Shown here in pieces: positions 44,425 to 53,145 of a DNA stretch of 64,000 nucleotides. The position numbers and the translations under genes are program-made. This DNA is from Haloarcula halophila (GTDB taxonomy: Archaea > Halobacteriota > Halobacteria > Halobacteriales > Haloarculaceae). A model generated the notes under the pieces. The model did no database searches. It was not told where the DNA came from and was given only the letters and a program-made list of their open reading frames with translations. The stretch covers positions 2,666,001 to 2,730,000 of the forward strand of contig NZ_CP119559.1 in NCBI RefSeq assembly GCF_029278565.1. Reading direction: 5' to 3'. Every line of letters starts with the position of its first letter. Within the stretch, counting starts at the first letter, position 1.

Positions 44425-46245
44425 ATGTCAGACCTCGGGGATTTCACGGATTTCGACGCCGACGACGGGCCGACCGACGAGGACACGGCCGAGGCTCCGA
44501 CCGGCGAGACCGACCGCGCGGCCGAAGAGGCGGAACCCGACAGCGCCTTCGAGCCGATGGACGTCTCGCCGGCCGACCCCGACAGCGGGCTCGGCGTGCT
44601 CTCGGCGACCAACGGGCTCCGGATCAGCGAGGAGGAAGACGAATCGCTCCTGCTCGCCTACGTCACCGCCGCGAACCGCTCGGCGGTCCGGCTCGGCAAG
44701 TACCTCCTGGTCCCCTATCCCGACGGCGAGCGGCTGTTCTGTCGGATCACTGCCTTGGAGTACGCCCAGGAGTTCCGGGCCGACGACGCCACCGAGATCC
44801 ACGCCCGGCGAGCGATGCGCGAGCAGGGGATCGACGAGCAGGACTTCAAGTTCATCGCCGAGTTGGACCCGGTCGCAGTCCTCTATTCGGACGGCGACGA
44901 CCTCAAACGGCGGATGACCGATCGGGTCCCGAAACCGGAGACGGTCGTCCGGGAGGCCACCGACAAGAGCGAGATCAAGACCGGGCTGAAGATCCCCGAG
45001 GACGGCGTCTTCCTGGGTCACCTCTCGGTCGGCGGCGAGAAGGTCCAGACGGCCGCGGAGCCACCGACGATCGACTACCGGTTGAAAGACAGCTACGACG
45101 ACGGCGACCCGCTCGTCTTCCGGCACACGCTCGTGGCCGGCGGGACGGGGTCGGGGAAGACCCACGCCTCGAAGAACGTCCTCCGGCAGTATCTCGGACG
45201 GACATACGAGATGACCGACGGTCGCTCCCCGGAACTGGCCGTCGTCCAGTTCGACCCCCAGGACGAGTACGCACAGATGCACGACGACAACCCCGCGATG
45301 ACCGACGAGTTCGCCCGCCGCTGTGAACGGGAGGGGGTCGCGACGGGCGGCTACGACGACACTATCGCGTTCGTTCCGAAGGTCGCCGGCGCGGACTACA
45401 GCGCCAGCCACCACCGCGCCGAGCAGGTCGAGTTCACCGTTCCGTTCTCGCTGGTCCACGAGAACCCGTGGCTCATCGCCGGCTCCAGCCTCAACGACAA
45501 CCAGTACGGCGCCCTCGTGAACACCCTCTTGCCGCGCTTCAAGCGAGAGTACGGCCGGGAGGCGACCTACGACCAGTTCCTGACGTTCCTCAACGACCCG
45601 GCGCTCAAGGAGGAACTCGACGAAACCGGTGACGTCCACGAGGCGACCTTCGACGCGGTCAAGCGACGCGTGCGAGGGTTCGGGGCCGTCTTCGACCAGG
45701 ACGCCCGGCCGATCACCGACCAGATCTCACAGTTCGTCCGGGCGGGCGGGCTGACGGTCATCCCGACCTACCACATCTCCGACTCGCGGACGGCCTCGAC
45801 GGTCGTGCTGGCGGTGTCCAGCCTGCTCATCGACCAGAAGCTCTCGAACGACCCGACGTACGACCGGATCAAGGAGACGCCTCTGGTGTTGGGGATGGAC
45901 GAGGCCCACAACTTCCTGACAGACGCCGACAGCGTCCAGGCCCGGAAAGTCATCGGGAGGTTCACCGAAGCGGCGAAACAGGGCCGCAAGGAACGGCTCG
46001 GGCTGTATCTCATCACCCAGGACCCCCAGGACATCGCGGACTCGGTGTTCAAACAGATCAACACGACGATGGTGTTGAACCTGGGCGACGACGACGCGAT
46101 CTCCGCGGTGAACATCCCCACGAACCTCGAATCGAAGGTCCCCTACATGGAGAAAGGCCAGCGGGTGGTGTACTCGCCGGACAACTCCGAGCCCGTCGAG
46201 CTGATCGGTCTCTCGACGTGCGTGACCCGCCACGGACGGGAATGA
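44425..46245 (+). CDS. herA: HerA bipolar DNA helicase/ATPase
   Basis: HerA is a hexameric FtsK-like translocase that works with NurA in end resection. The 606-residue product has an acidic N-terminal extension of about 50 residues. A HAS-barrel region follows (about 60-190), then Walker A GGTGSGKT (about 238-246), LAVVQFDPQDEYAQM, Walker B LVLGMDEAHNFL (about 487-498) and the arginine-finger region TEAAKQGRKERLGLYLITQD. It ends with a normal C-terminal lid. It follows nurA after two minus-strand genes. Confidence 0.93.
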   Translation: MSDLGDFTDFDADDGPTDEDTAEAPTGETDRAAEEAEPDSAFEPMDVSPADPDSGLGVLSATNGLRISEEEDESLLLAYVTAANRSAVRLGKYLLVPYPDGERLFCRITALEYAQEFRADDATEIHARRAMREQGIDEQDFKFIAELDPVAVLYSDGDDLKRRMTDRVPKPETVVREATDKSEIKTGLKIPEDGVFLGHLSVGGEKVQTAAEPPTIDYRLKDSYDDGDPLVFRHTLVAGGTGSGKTHASKNVLRQYLGRTYEMTDGRSPELAVVQFDPQDEYAQMHDDNPAMTDEFARRCEREGVATGGYDDTIAFVPKVAGADYSASHHRAEQVEFTVPFSLVHENPWLIAGSSLNDNQYGALVNTLLPRFKREYGREATYDQFLTFLNDPALKEELDETGDVHEATFDAVKRRVRGFGAVFDQDARPITDQISQFVRAGGLTVIPTYHISDSRTASTVVLAVSSLLIDQKLSNDPTYDRIKETPLVLGMDEAHNFLTDADSVQARKVIGRFTEAAKQGRKERLGLYLITQDPQDIADSVFKQINTTMVLNLGDDDAISAVNIPTNLESKVPYMEKGQRVVYSPDNSEPVELIGLSTCVTRHGRE

Positions 46246-46257
46246 CCCACGGCCCGG

Positions 46258-47121
46258 CTACTCCAGGCTCGCTTCCAGTCGCTCGATGAGTTCGGTGTTG
46301 CCGACGTGGAGCGGACACCGCTGGTGGAACCCCTCGGGTTCGATGTCGAGCATCGACTGTGTGCCGTCCGAGGAGGCTCCGCCGGCTGCCTCGAAGACGA
46401 AGGCGATGGGGTTCCCCTCGAACTGGAGCCGGAGTTTCCCGTTCGGGTTGCTCTCCAGTCCGGGGTACGCGAAGATGCCGCCGTAGGTGAGCAACTGGTT
46501 GATGTCGGCGATCATCGCACCGCCGTAGCGGAGTTTCAGCTCCTGTTCGATCTCCCGGGCGAAGGCCGTGAAATCGTCCGGCCAGTCGGGGACGAACCCG
46601 CCGAACCCGTAGATGTCGGGGTCCTCGGGGAGCGTGACGTCGTCGGCGAGTCGCTCCGGCGTCTCGCCCTCGATGAGGTAGTCGGCGACGACGCCGTCGC
46701 GGGCGACGACCATCGTCGTGATCGGTCCGTAGAGGACGAACCCGGCGGTGACGAGGTCACGTCCTTTCGCGGGCAGCGGCGCGTCGTAGATGCCGAAGAC
46801 GGTTCCCATCGCGTTGTTCGACCGGAGGTTCGAGGAGCCATCCAGCGGATCGAGTGCGATGTGGTACTCCCCCGACCCGCCGTCGACGAGTTCCTGGCGC
46901 TCCTCGCTGGCGTAGGTCCCCACCCCCTCGTGGGCCAACAGCGCCTCCTCGAACAACTCGTCCGCGCGGACGTCGGCGGCCTCCTGGCGCTCGCCGCTGG
47001 GGTTCGTTCCGACCTTCGCGGTCCGGTCGCTGGCGAGTCCGTCCCGGACCGCCGTCGCCGTCTCAGCGATGCTGTCGACGATCCGGTCGACGGCGTCCCC
47101 GCCCGGTTCGTAGGCCGTCAT
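46258..47121 (-). CDS. fbp: Fructose-1,6-bisphosphatase, class I
   Basis: The enzyme dephosphorylates fructose-1,6-bisphosphate in gluconeogenesis. The 287-residue product carries the metal and substrate motif IALDPLDGSSNLRSNNAMGT, FVLYGPITTMVVA, LRYGGAMIADINQLLTYGG and IAFVFEAAGGASSDG with the Mg2+ Glu. It is of the classic sugar-phosphatase superfamily, not the archaeal bifunctional aldolase/phosphatase. I used the ATG at 47121; upstream residues look non-coding. It converges on herA with 12 bases between the stops. Confidence 0.94.
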   Translation of the reverse strand: MTAYEPGGDAVDRIVDSIAETATAVRDGLASDRTAKVGTNPSGERQEAADVRADELFEEALLAHEGVGTYASEERQELVDGGSGEYHIALDPLDGSSNLRSNNAMGTVFGIYDAPLPAKGRDLVTAGFVLYGPITTMVVARDGVVADYLIEGETPERLADDVTLPEDPDIYGFGGFVPDWPDDFTAFAREIEQELKLRYGGAMIADINQLLTYGGIFAYPGLESNPNGKLRLQFEGNPIAFVFEAAGGASSDGTQSMLDIEPEGFHQRCPLHVGNTELIERLEASLE

Positions 47122-47376
47122 CGACGACCCCCCGCTACCGGAGTGTCGTCGGTCGTTTCGTCGTCGACTGCCGCGGCCTGATAGCGCATCGCTTCCCCGT
47201 TGACGTGATAGCCACGTAACTCTCCCGGCTCCCCGGATCACCGTGTCTGTCAAGTGATGCCGAACGCTGGCAGCGAGCGGGCCGCACCGTCGTCCGAACC
47301 TGGCTTCCGGCTACCAGCCTGGATTACGGGCACGGTCCATTAAGTTACAAGTACGACGGCAGTGAGAAAACCGAAT

Positions 47377-48072
47377 ATGGCGGAATCCGGCGGTTACGGA
47401 TCGGTCAGTGCACAGCCGACAGCGACGACTAACGTCAACAAAGTCGCGGGCATCGCGTCCGCACTGGTCGTCGTCAACGTCCTGTTGATGCTCGCCCTCT
47501 CGTACACCCCGATAGCGGAGTTGGGGGCCGTGCTGTTCTCGAACTTCTTCATCGGTATCGCCGTCTTCCTCGTGACGGTGGGCGGCGGTTACTGGCTGGC
47601 TGGAAAGGGAACTGAGAGCGGAAACATGCCGCTTGCTGGCGCCGGCGTGGCCCTGACACAGACTGGCTACGGGCTGCTCGGCTCGGCGATTCTCCTGGTC
47701 GCACCCGCGTCGATCCGGGCGCCGGCGCTGGGAATCACCGCGGTCGTCACCGGCCTCATCACCGCTGTCGCCGCCGTCATCGTGTTCAAGACGGACCACG
47801 ACTTCTCGCGCTGGCAACTGTACTCCTACGTCTGTTTCGGCGGCGGCTTCGTCGTCGGGGCGGTCGCGTACTTCGCCGCGCCAGCCTTCGTCGTCGTCGC
47901 GGGCGTGTTCTTCTTCCTCGGGTTCCTCGCCGACCTCGTCTACGAGATCTGGGCGCTCAAGACCGACCAGTACGCCAGCGACCTGCTCAACGCCATCGGC
48001 ATCTACATCGCCGTGATGGGTGTGTTCATCCACATCCTCCAACTCGTCCTCCGAGTGCTCTCGGAACTGTAG
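47377..48072 (+). CDS. Bax-inhibitor-1-like membrane protein
   Basis: The 231-residue product has seven hydrophobic segments, and its C terminus (DLLNAIGIYIAVMGVFIHIL) matches the end of the BI-1/YccA family in pattern. The N-terminal 25 residues are Ser/Thr/Gly-rich. BI-1 proteins in bacteria act as pH-gated Ca2+ leaks or stress regulators; here the role is unknown. The assignment rests on overall pattern and is not certain. The 255-base gap upstream of it holds a probable TATA-like TTAAGTTACA near 47340 and otherwise nothing I recognise. Confidence 0.7.
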   Translation: MAESGGYGSVSAQPTATTNVNKVAGIASALVVVNVLLMLALSYTPIAELGAVLFSNFFIGIAVFLVTVGGGYWLAGKGTESGNMPLAGAGVALTQTGYGLLGSAILLVAPASIRAPALGITAVVTGLITAVAAVIVFKTDHDFSRWQLYSYVCFGGGFVVGAVAYFAAPAFVVVAGVFFFLGFLADLVYEIWALKTDQYASDLLNAIGIYIAVMGVFIHILQLVLRVLSEL

Positions 48073-48119
48073 TGATCTCGGGCCAAAGGTTCAAGCCCGA
48101 CGGCGTGACCACGTACTGT

Positions 48120-48551
48120 ATGGGAAAGCGCATCCTCGTTCCCGTCGACGGGTCCGACGGGGCAGCACACGCCTGTGAGTTCGCCGCCGAGGAGTTCCCG
48201 GACGCGACTCTGGTGCTGTTACACGTCATCAATCCCGCAGAGGCGGGCTACAGCGCCCAGGCATCGGTCCCCTCCTTCTCCGAGCAGTGGTACGAACAAC
48301 AGGAGCGCACGGCCGAGGAACTGTTCGACAAACTCGACGAGACGGTCCGTGCTGCGGGCGGCGGCGAGACCGAGCACGCGCTGGAGGTCGGCCGCCCCAC
48401 GAAGACCATCGTCGACTACGCCGGGGACAACGACATCGACCACATCGTGATGGGGAGTCACGGCCGCTCCGGCGTCTCCCGCATCCTCCTCGGAAGCGTC
48501 GCGGAGATCGTCGTCCGACGGGCGACGGTTCCGGTGACGGTCGTCCGCTGA
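48120..48551 (+). CDS. Universal stress protein (UspA family)
   Basis: The 143-residue product is a single Usp domain. It starts KRILVPVDGSDGAAHACEFA and ends with the ATP-binding loop IVMGSHGRSGVSRILLGSVAEIVV (G-2x-G-9x-G-S/T), so it probably binds ATP. Such proteins help survive stress and are numerous in haloarchaea. The stop abuts that of the second, convergent Usp gene, with no bases between. Confidence 0.95.
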   Translation: MGKRILVPVDGSDGAAHACEFAAEEFPDATLVLLHVINPAEAGYSAQASVPSFSEQWYEQQERTAEELFDKLDETVRAAGGGETEHALEVGRPTKTIVDYAGDNDIDHIVMGSHGRSGVSRILLGSVAEIVVRRATVPVTVVR

Positions 48552-48995
48552 TCAGGCGTGCCTGACGATGTGAACGTCGTACTGGGGGTCCTCCGAGACC
48601 GGCGCACCGACGCTCGTGACCGGCGTCGACACCCGGCCGGCGTTCTCGCTGCCGATGAAGAGGATCGAGGCGTTCACTTCGTTGGCGACGGCTCGGATCG
48701 TCCGAACGACGTCGGTGGTCAGCGACGCCATCGAGCTCACGTCCTCCGGCACTTCACAGCGGAAGCGTGCGTCGGGGGCGATCTCGTGGACCTGTGTTTC
48801 GAGTTTCTCCGCGACCAACTCGGTGCTGAACGTCTCGTCGGCGGTGAGCCAGCCCCGTTCCAGCGCGAACTCCGGGGCTTGCGGGACCACGCTCAACACT
48901 AGTACCTCCTCGTCCCGGTAGGCGGCGAACTCGGTCGCTCGTTCGAGCGCTGCCGCGGACAGATCCGACCCGTCGAACGGAACTAACAGAACCAT
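48552..48995 (-). CDS. Universal stress protein, divergent, without the ATP loop
   Basis: The 147-residue product starts VLLVPFDGSDLSAAALERATEFA and keeps the Usp strands (EEVLVLSVVPQAPEF, NEVNASILFIGSENAG), but the glycine-rich ATP-binding loop of the neighbouring gene is replaced by GRVSTPVTSVGAPVSE. It is probably a non-ATP-binding Usp. The genes are tail to tail with the stop codons forming TGATCA. I used the ATG at 48995. Confidence 0.88.
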   Translation of the reverse strand: MVLLVPFDGSDLSAAALERATEFAAYRDEEVLVLSVVPQAPEFALERGWLTADETFSTELVAEKLETQVHEIAPDARFRCEVPEDVSSMASLTTDVVRTIRAVANEVNASILFIGSENAGRVSTPVTSVGAPVSEDPQYDVHIVRHA

Positions 48996-49098
48996 ATCGG
49001 GCGTCTGGACCGGGCGTGAGTTAACTGTTGCCGGTCGCGAGTGCGGGCCGGTGACACGACACAAAAGGTTATGTAGGTGTAAAGTATGTATCCGTAAC

Positions 49099-49800
49099 AT
49101 GAGCTTCAGTGAAGACTCACTGCGCTATCCGATGGAGAGCGACGAGTGGGTAAAGACGGTCATCATCGGCGGTCTGCTCGGGTTGTTCAGCTTCCTGATC
49201 GTTCCGGCGATCCTGGTCAGCGGATACGTCGTCCGGGCGATCCGCGAGCGCGCTGGGGGCGCGACCGAACCGCCGGTGTTCGACGAGTGGGGAGACCTCC
49301 TCGTCGACGGACTGAAGGCGACAGTCATCGGACTGGTCTACATGATCATCCCGGTCGGCGTGTTCGTCCTCACCGTCGGCACGGCGATCATGGGGTTCCT
49401 GACCGGCACCGATGCGGGCGCCGGGCTCGGAATGGCGAGCCTGCTGGGCGGGTTCGTCATCTCGGGGATCCTCTCGCTCGTGTTCGGCTACTTCGCTGTC
49501 GCGGCCATCGTCAACTTCGCCTGTGAGGACAGCCTCGGTGCCGCCTTCGACATCGGAGCGCTCCGGAAACTGGCGCTGTCCTCGGACTACGCGGTCCCGT
49601 GGCTCATCTCGGTCGGGATCTTCTTCGCGGCCGGCATCGCCGTCAGCGTCCTCAACGTGGTGCCCGGCCTCGGAGCGGTCATCGGGCCGTTCTTCTCGTT
49701 TTACGCCTACATCGTCGCCGCGGAGTTGTGGGCCGGTGGCTACAACGACGTGATGAAACGATCCGACGAGACCGAACCCTCCGCGGCGGCCGCAGTCTGA
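49099..49800 (+). CDS. DUF4013-type multi-pass membrane protein
   Basis: The 233-residue product begins SFSEDSLRYPMESDEWVKTV, then has about six membrane segments with typical DUF4013 features (LLGLFSFLIVPAILVSGYVV, EPPVFDEWGDLLVDGLKATV) and a final YIVAAELWAGGYNDVMKR. DUF4013 proteins are abundant and uncharacterised in haloarchaea and methanogens. A TATA-like region (AAAAGGTTATGT near 49060) lies upstream. Confidence 0.9.
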   Translation: MSFSEDSLRYPMESDEWVKTVIIGGLLGLFSFLIVPAILVSGYVVRAIRERAGGATEPPVFDEWGDLLVDGLKATVIGLVYMIIPVGVFVLTVGTAIMGFLTGTDAGAGLGMASLLGGFVISGILSLVFGYFAVAAIVNFACEDSLGAAFDIGALRKLALSSDYAVPWLISVGIFFAAGIAVSVLNVVPGLGAVIGPFFSFYAYIVAAELWAGGYNDVMKRSDETEPSAAAAV

Positions 49801-49807
49801 ACGCCGT

Positions 49808-50950
49808 TCAGAAAATATTCGCCTGCTGGTAGACGCTGATCCCCTCCATCGTGATCTCGTAGGGTTTGGTCTCGCGTGAGTGGTTGGCGTTCCTGATCTT
49901 CTGTATCTCGACGGCCAGTCGCGTCTCTCTGGTCTCCGAGCGGACGTACTGGAGGATGAAGACGGCGTCGGTCAGATACTCGATGATCCCGTGCCGGGAG
50001 GCGTAGGCGTTGTCTTCGCTCGCCTCCGAGGTCAGCATCGTCGTCACGCCGGCGTTTTTCAGCGCTCGGGTGAAGTCGAACACCTCGGTACGGCGCTTGG
50101 CCTGGTCGTCGTACATCATCTCCAGCAGCGACACGGAGTCGAGCACAAGCCGGTCGGCGTCGAAGTCCTCGATCAGCCGCGGGAGTTCCCCGCGGATGTT
50201 GTCGAGGCTGTTTGCCATCTCGACGGGGTCTAAGTCGATGACGGCGAGTTGATCGTTGGCTTCGTACTGCTCGAACTCCCAGTCCCGGTCGTTAGCGGTG
50301 TCCATGATCGACTCGTAGGACTGTTCGAGCGTGATGAAGATGCAACTCTCGCCGATCTCCAGGCCGTGATGGAGGAACTGGAGCCCGAACGTCGTCTTCC
50401 CGGTCCCCGCAGAACCGATCGTGACGACGAGGTGGCGTTCGGGAATCCCACCCTGGATCATCCGGTCGAGTCCCTCGATACCGATATCGATCCTCGGGAT
50501 GTCCGAATCGAAATCTTCGTCTTCGAACTCGCCGCCACTGCCGCTTCCGCCCCCGGCTGAATCGAACGCGGACGCGAAGTCGTCGTCGAACAGACCGCCC
50601 TCGCCCTCTCCACCACTGTCGTCGAACGACTCGCCACCGCTATCGTCGAACGGGCTGTCACCACCACTGTCACCGAACGGACCGTCGCCGCCGCCCCCGT
50701 CGAACGGACTGTCACTGCCGCTATCGTCGAAGGGGCTCTCATTACTGCTATCGTCGAACGGGCCGTCGCTCTCCGCGTCGGGGCTCTCGCTCGTCCCGGC
50801 GCCGGCGCTCTCGGAACCGTCAGTACCCTCCTCGAAGGGGTCGGCGTCGTCACCACCGACGACTCGGTCGCTGGACTCGTCGTCCGCCTCCTCGATTGCC
50901 TCCTCGAACCAGTCACCGTCCTCCTGTTCTGTGGAGTCGTCGTCGCTCAT
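49808..50950 (-). CDS. KaiC-like RecA-fold ATPase with acidic repeat tail
   Basis: The 380-residue product has an acidic disordered N-terminal half (1-150) rich in repeated PFDDSG-like units (SPFDDSG, GPFGDSG, SPFDDSG). A single KaiC/RAD55 domain follows: Walker A GSAGTGKT (179-186), CIFITLEQSYESI, Walker B DRLVLDSVSLLEMM (about 275-288) and YLTDAVFILQYVRSETRE. Unlike the RecA-like proteins at 18751-24278, its P-loop is intact. It is related to archaeal KaiC-like proteins of unknown role. A circadian function should not be assumed. I used the ATG at 50950. Confidence 0.88.
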   Translation of the reverse strand: MSDDDSTEQEDGDWFEEAIEEADDESSDRVVGGDDADPFEEGTDGSESAGAGTSESPDAESDGPFDDSSNESPFDDSGSDSPFDGGGGDGPFGDSGGDSPFDDSGGESFDDSGGEGEGGLFDDDFASAFDSAGGGSGSGGEFEDEDFDSDIPRIDIGIEGLDRMIQGGIPERHLVVTIGSAGTGKTTFGLQFLHHGLEIGESCIFITLEQSYESIMDTANDRDWEFEQYEANDQLAVIDLDPVEMANSLDNIRGELPRLIEDFDADRLVLDSVSLLEMMYDDQAKRRTEVFDFTRALKNAGVTTMLTSEASEDNAYASRHGIIEYLTDAVFILQYVRSETRETRLAVEIQKIRNANHSRETKPYEITMEGISVYQQANIF

Positions 50951-51091
50951 GCGTCCGACCACCGACCGCGAAGACGCACCATACCCCAGAGTTTTCGTGG
51001 AGCCTGATATATCCTTGCTGTCGCTATCCGCTGTTTGCCGTCGACAGATAGCCACTCGCTTCCGATAGCGGAACAGAATCCACTGATGCCA

Positions 51092-51367
51092 CTACGCCGA
51101 GACGTACTGTGCTTCCCAGTCGTTGCGTGCGTCCAGTTCACGCTGACCACGCTTCGTCAGTGTGTAGAAGTTCGTCCGGCGGTCGAGTTCGCCTTTCTCG
51201 ATGAGTCCCTTCTCGACGAGTGTATCGAGGTTGGGATAGAGACGGCCGTGGTTGACATCGCCTTCGTAGTAGTGCTCCAGTTCCTCTTTGATCGCGAGCC
51301 CGTGCGGTTCGTCGAGGCCAGCGATCACGTACAACAGATCTCGTTGGAATCCGGTCAGATCGTACAT
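51092..51367 (-). CDS. PadR-family transcription regulator
   Basis: The 91-residue product is a single winged helix of the PadR type: MYDLTGFQRDLLYVIAGLDE, GLAIKEELEHYYEGDVNHGR, LYPNLDTLVEKGLIEKG and RTNFYTLTKRGQRELDA. PadR proteins are dimeric repressors that often control their own gene. The frame is open to an ATG at 51409, but the family normally begins MYDLTGFQ, so I use 51367. A TATA-like area and a 5-bp palindrome lie upstream (51390-51432). Confidence 0.9.
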   Translation of the reverse strand: MYDLTGFQRDLLYVIAGLDEPHGLAIKEELEHYYEGDVNHGRLYPNLDTLVEKGLIEKGELDRRTNFYTLTKRGQRELDARNDWEAQYVSA

Positions 51368-51417
51368 TCGTCTCCGGATTGTTTCGGCGCCATACATATC
51401 AATATTCATGGTATACG

Positions 51418-51432
51418 GGTAACCTACTTACC
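51418..51432. promoter_or_regulatory. Possible operator of the PadR gene
   Basis: GGTAA-CCTAC-TTACC is a perfect 5-bp inverted repeat with 5-base spacing, about 50 bases before the PadR start and next to AT-rich promoter-like DNA. PadR proteins usually bind such short dyads. The assignment rests on position and symmetry only. Confidence 0.35.
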
Positions 51433-51636
51433 AGATAGTTATCTCCCCACGTCCGGTAGTTCTCGGGACTCGGCTGCTAAATCTAACTTCGACCTCCGGA
51501 GATACTGTCGCCGGTATCGGCGGGTATGTCTCCGAACTGGAACTGTAACAGAAACCCACGTCGATCCGTGGTCTCCTCCTCACGGAGCTTGCTGTGTCCC
51601 GACAAGGGTAAAGGACCCGACTGTGTAGAGCGGTTG

Positions 51637-53145
51637 ATGACCGAACACGCGGAGTCGGTGGCAGACGGACTCCCGGAGCCGTCGGGCGCCGGCCGTGTCC
51701 GTGTCGTCGGTACCGCCCACGTCTCGGAGCACAGCGTCGAGGAAGTACGGGAACGCATCACCGAGGAGCAGCCCGACATCGTCGCTGTCGAACTCGACGA
51801 GGGTCGCTACCGGCAGATGCAAGGCGAGACGCCCGACGACCTCGACGCCGGCGATCTCCTCCGTGGGAACACCGTCTTCCAGTTTCTCGCGTACTGGATG
51901 CTCTCGTACATCCAGGCACGCCTGGGTGACCGGTTCGATATCGAACCCGGTGCCGACATGCAGGCCGCGATCGACACGGCCGAGCAACACGGGCTCGGCG
52001 TCGCGCTCGTCGACCGCGATATCCAGACGACCGTCCAGCGGTTCTGGTCCCGGCTCACCGCATTGGAGAAACTGAAACTGCTCGGAAGCCTCATGGCCGA
52101 GATGGGGCCGCCACTGACCGTCGGCCTCACTATCGGTGCCGTCTTCGGTGTGATGGCGGCCGTCGTCTCGGGTGTCGTCGGCTGGCCGGTCCTGATCCCG
52201 ACCGCCGCCGTCGGATCGCTGGCCTCCGTCCTGAACACCGTCCTCGTCGGCGTCCTCGTGACCGCAGGGATCGGCGTCCCTGTCGCCGCGTTCGTCACGC
52301 AACTTCACAGTGAAGAGGAGATCGACGAGTTCGACATGGAGCAACTGACCGATACCGACGCCGTCAGCGCCATGATGGAGGAGTTCCGACGGTTCTCGCC
52401 GGGCGGCGCCGAGGCACTGATCGACGAACGGGACGCCTACATCGCCCACCGGCTCGTTGCGCTCCGTGACGCCGGCTACGACGTGGTCGCCGTCGTCGGT
52501 GCCGGACACAGGGAGGGGATCGAGCGGTATCTGGAACACCCCGGGGAACTCCCGCCCATGGAGTCGTTGACCGGGAAAGAGACGGGAAGCCGGTTCTCGG
52601 TGTACAAACTCCTGGGTTACGCGATGACAGTCGGCTTCTTGGTGTTTTTCCTCCTGCTCGTGATGGCGGGTGTCAACGACGCGTTCCTCCTGCGACTGTT
52701 CGGCGCCTGGTTCTTTATCAACGGTATCATCGCCGCGGGGCTCGCTCGACTGGCCGGCGCCCACTGGACGAGTTCGCTCGTCGGCGGTGGGGTCGCCTGG
52801 ATGACCAGCGTCAACCCCCTGCTCGCGCCGGGCTGGTTCGCCGGTTACGTCGAGTTGCGGTACATCTCGGTCAACGTCGGCGATATCGCGACGCTGAACG
52901 AGATCCTGGCCGACGAGGAGTCGCCGATCCTCGACCTCGTCAAGCGGTTGCGTGCGGTGCCGCTCTTCCGGCTCATCATGATCGTCGCGCTGACAAACGT
53001 CGGGAGTATGATCGCGAGTTTCCTGTTCGCGACGGTCCTGTTACCGTACTTCTCACAGGAGATCGGGGGCGTCGACGGGGTCGCCCGTCTGATGCTCCGC
53101 GGTGCCCGCAACAGCGCGGACCTCCTCTGGGGGGTGGTGACGTGA
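51637..53145 (+). CDS. TraB-family membrane protein
   Basis: The 502-residue product has the TraB/PrgY-type N-terminal half: VRVVGTAHVSEHSVEEVRER (residues about 22-41) and IVAVELDEGRYRQM, the GxxH and ELD motifs of the family, then GVALVDRDIQTTVQRFW and VAVVGAGHREGIERYL. Hydrophobic segments lie at about 165-225 and 325-500. TraB proteins of this fold are thought to be metallo-hydrolases or pheromone-control proteins; the archaeal role is unknown. I used the ATG at 51637. The stop overlaps the next gene by 4 bases. Confidence 0.9.
   Translation: MTEHAESVADGLPEPSGAGRVRVVGTAHVSEHSVEEVRERITEEQPDIVAVELDEGRYRQMQGETPDDLDAGDLLRGNTVFQFLAYWMLSYIQARLGDRFDIEPGADMQAAIDTAEQHGLGVALVDRDIQTTVQRFWSRLTALEKLKLLGSLMAEMGPPLTVGLTIGAVFGVMAAVVSGVVGWPVLIPTAAVGSLASVLNTVLVGVLVTAGIGVPVAAFVTQLHSEEEIDEFDMEQLTDTDAVSAMMEEFRRFSPGGAEALIDERDAYIAHRLVALRDAGYDVVAVVGAGHREGIERYLEHPGELPPMESLTGKETGSRFSVYKLLGYAMTVGFLVFFLLLVMAGVNDAFLLRLFGAWFFINGIIAAGLARLAGAHWTSSLVGGGVAWMTSVNPLLAPGWFAGYVELRYISVNVGDIATLNEILADEESPILDLVKRLRAVPLFRLIMIVALTNVGSMIASFLFATVLLPYFSQEIGGVDGVARLMLRGARNSADLLWGVVT

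Noticed and set aside
49808-50950. KaiC-like protein as a circadian clock component or archaellum ATPase (ArlH)
   Set aside because: Only one KaiC domain, no KaiA/KaiB-like neighbours and no archaellum genes nearby; a general KaiC-like call is safer.
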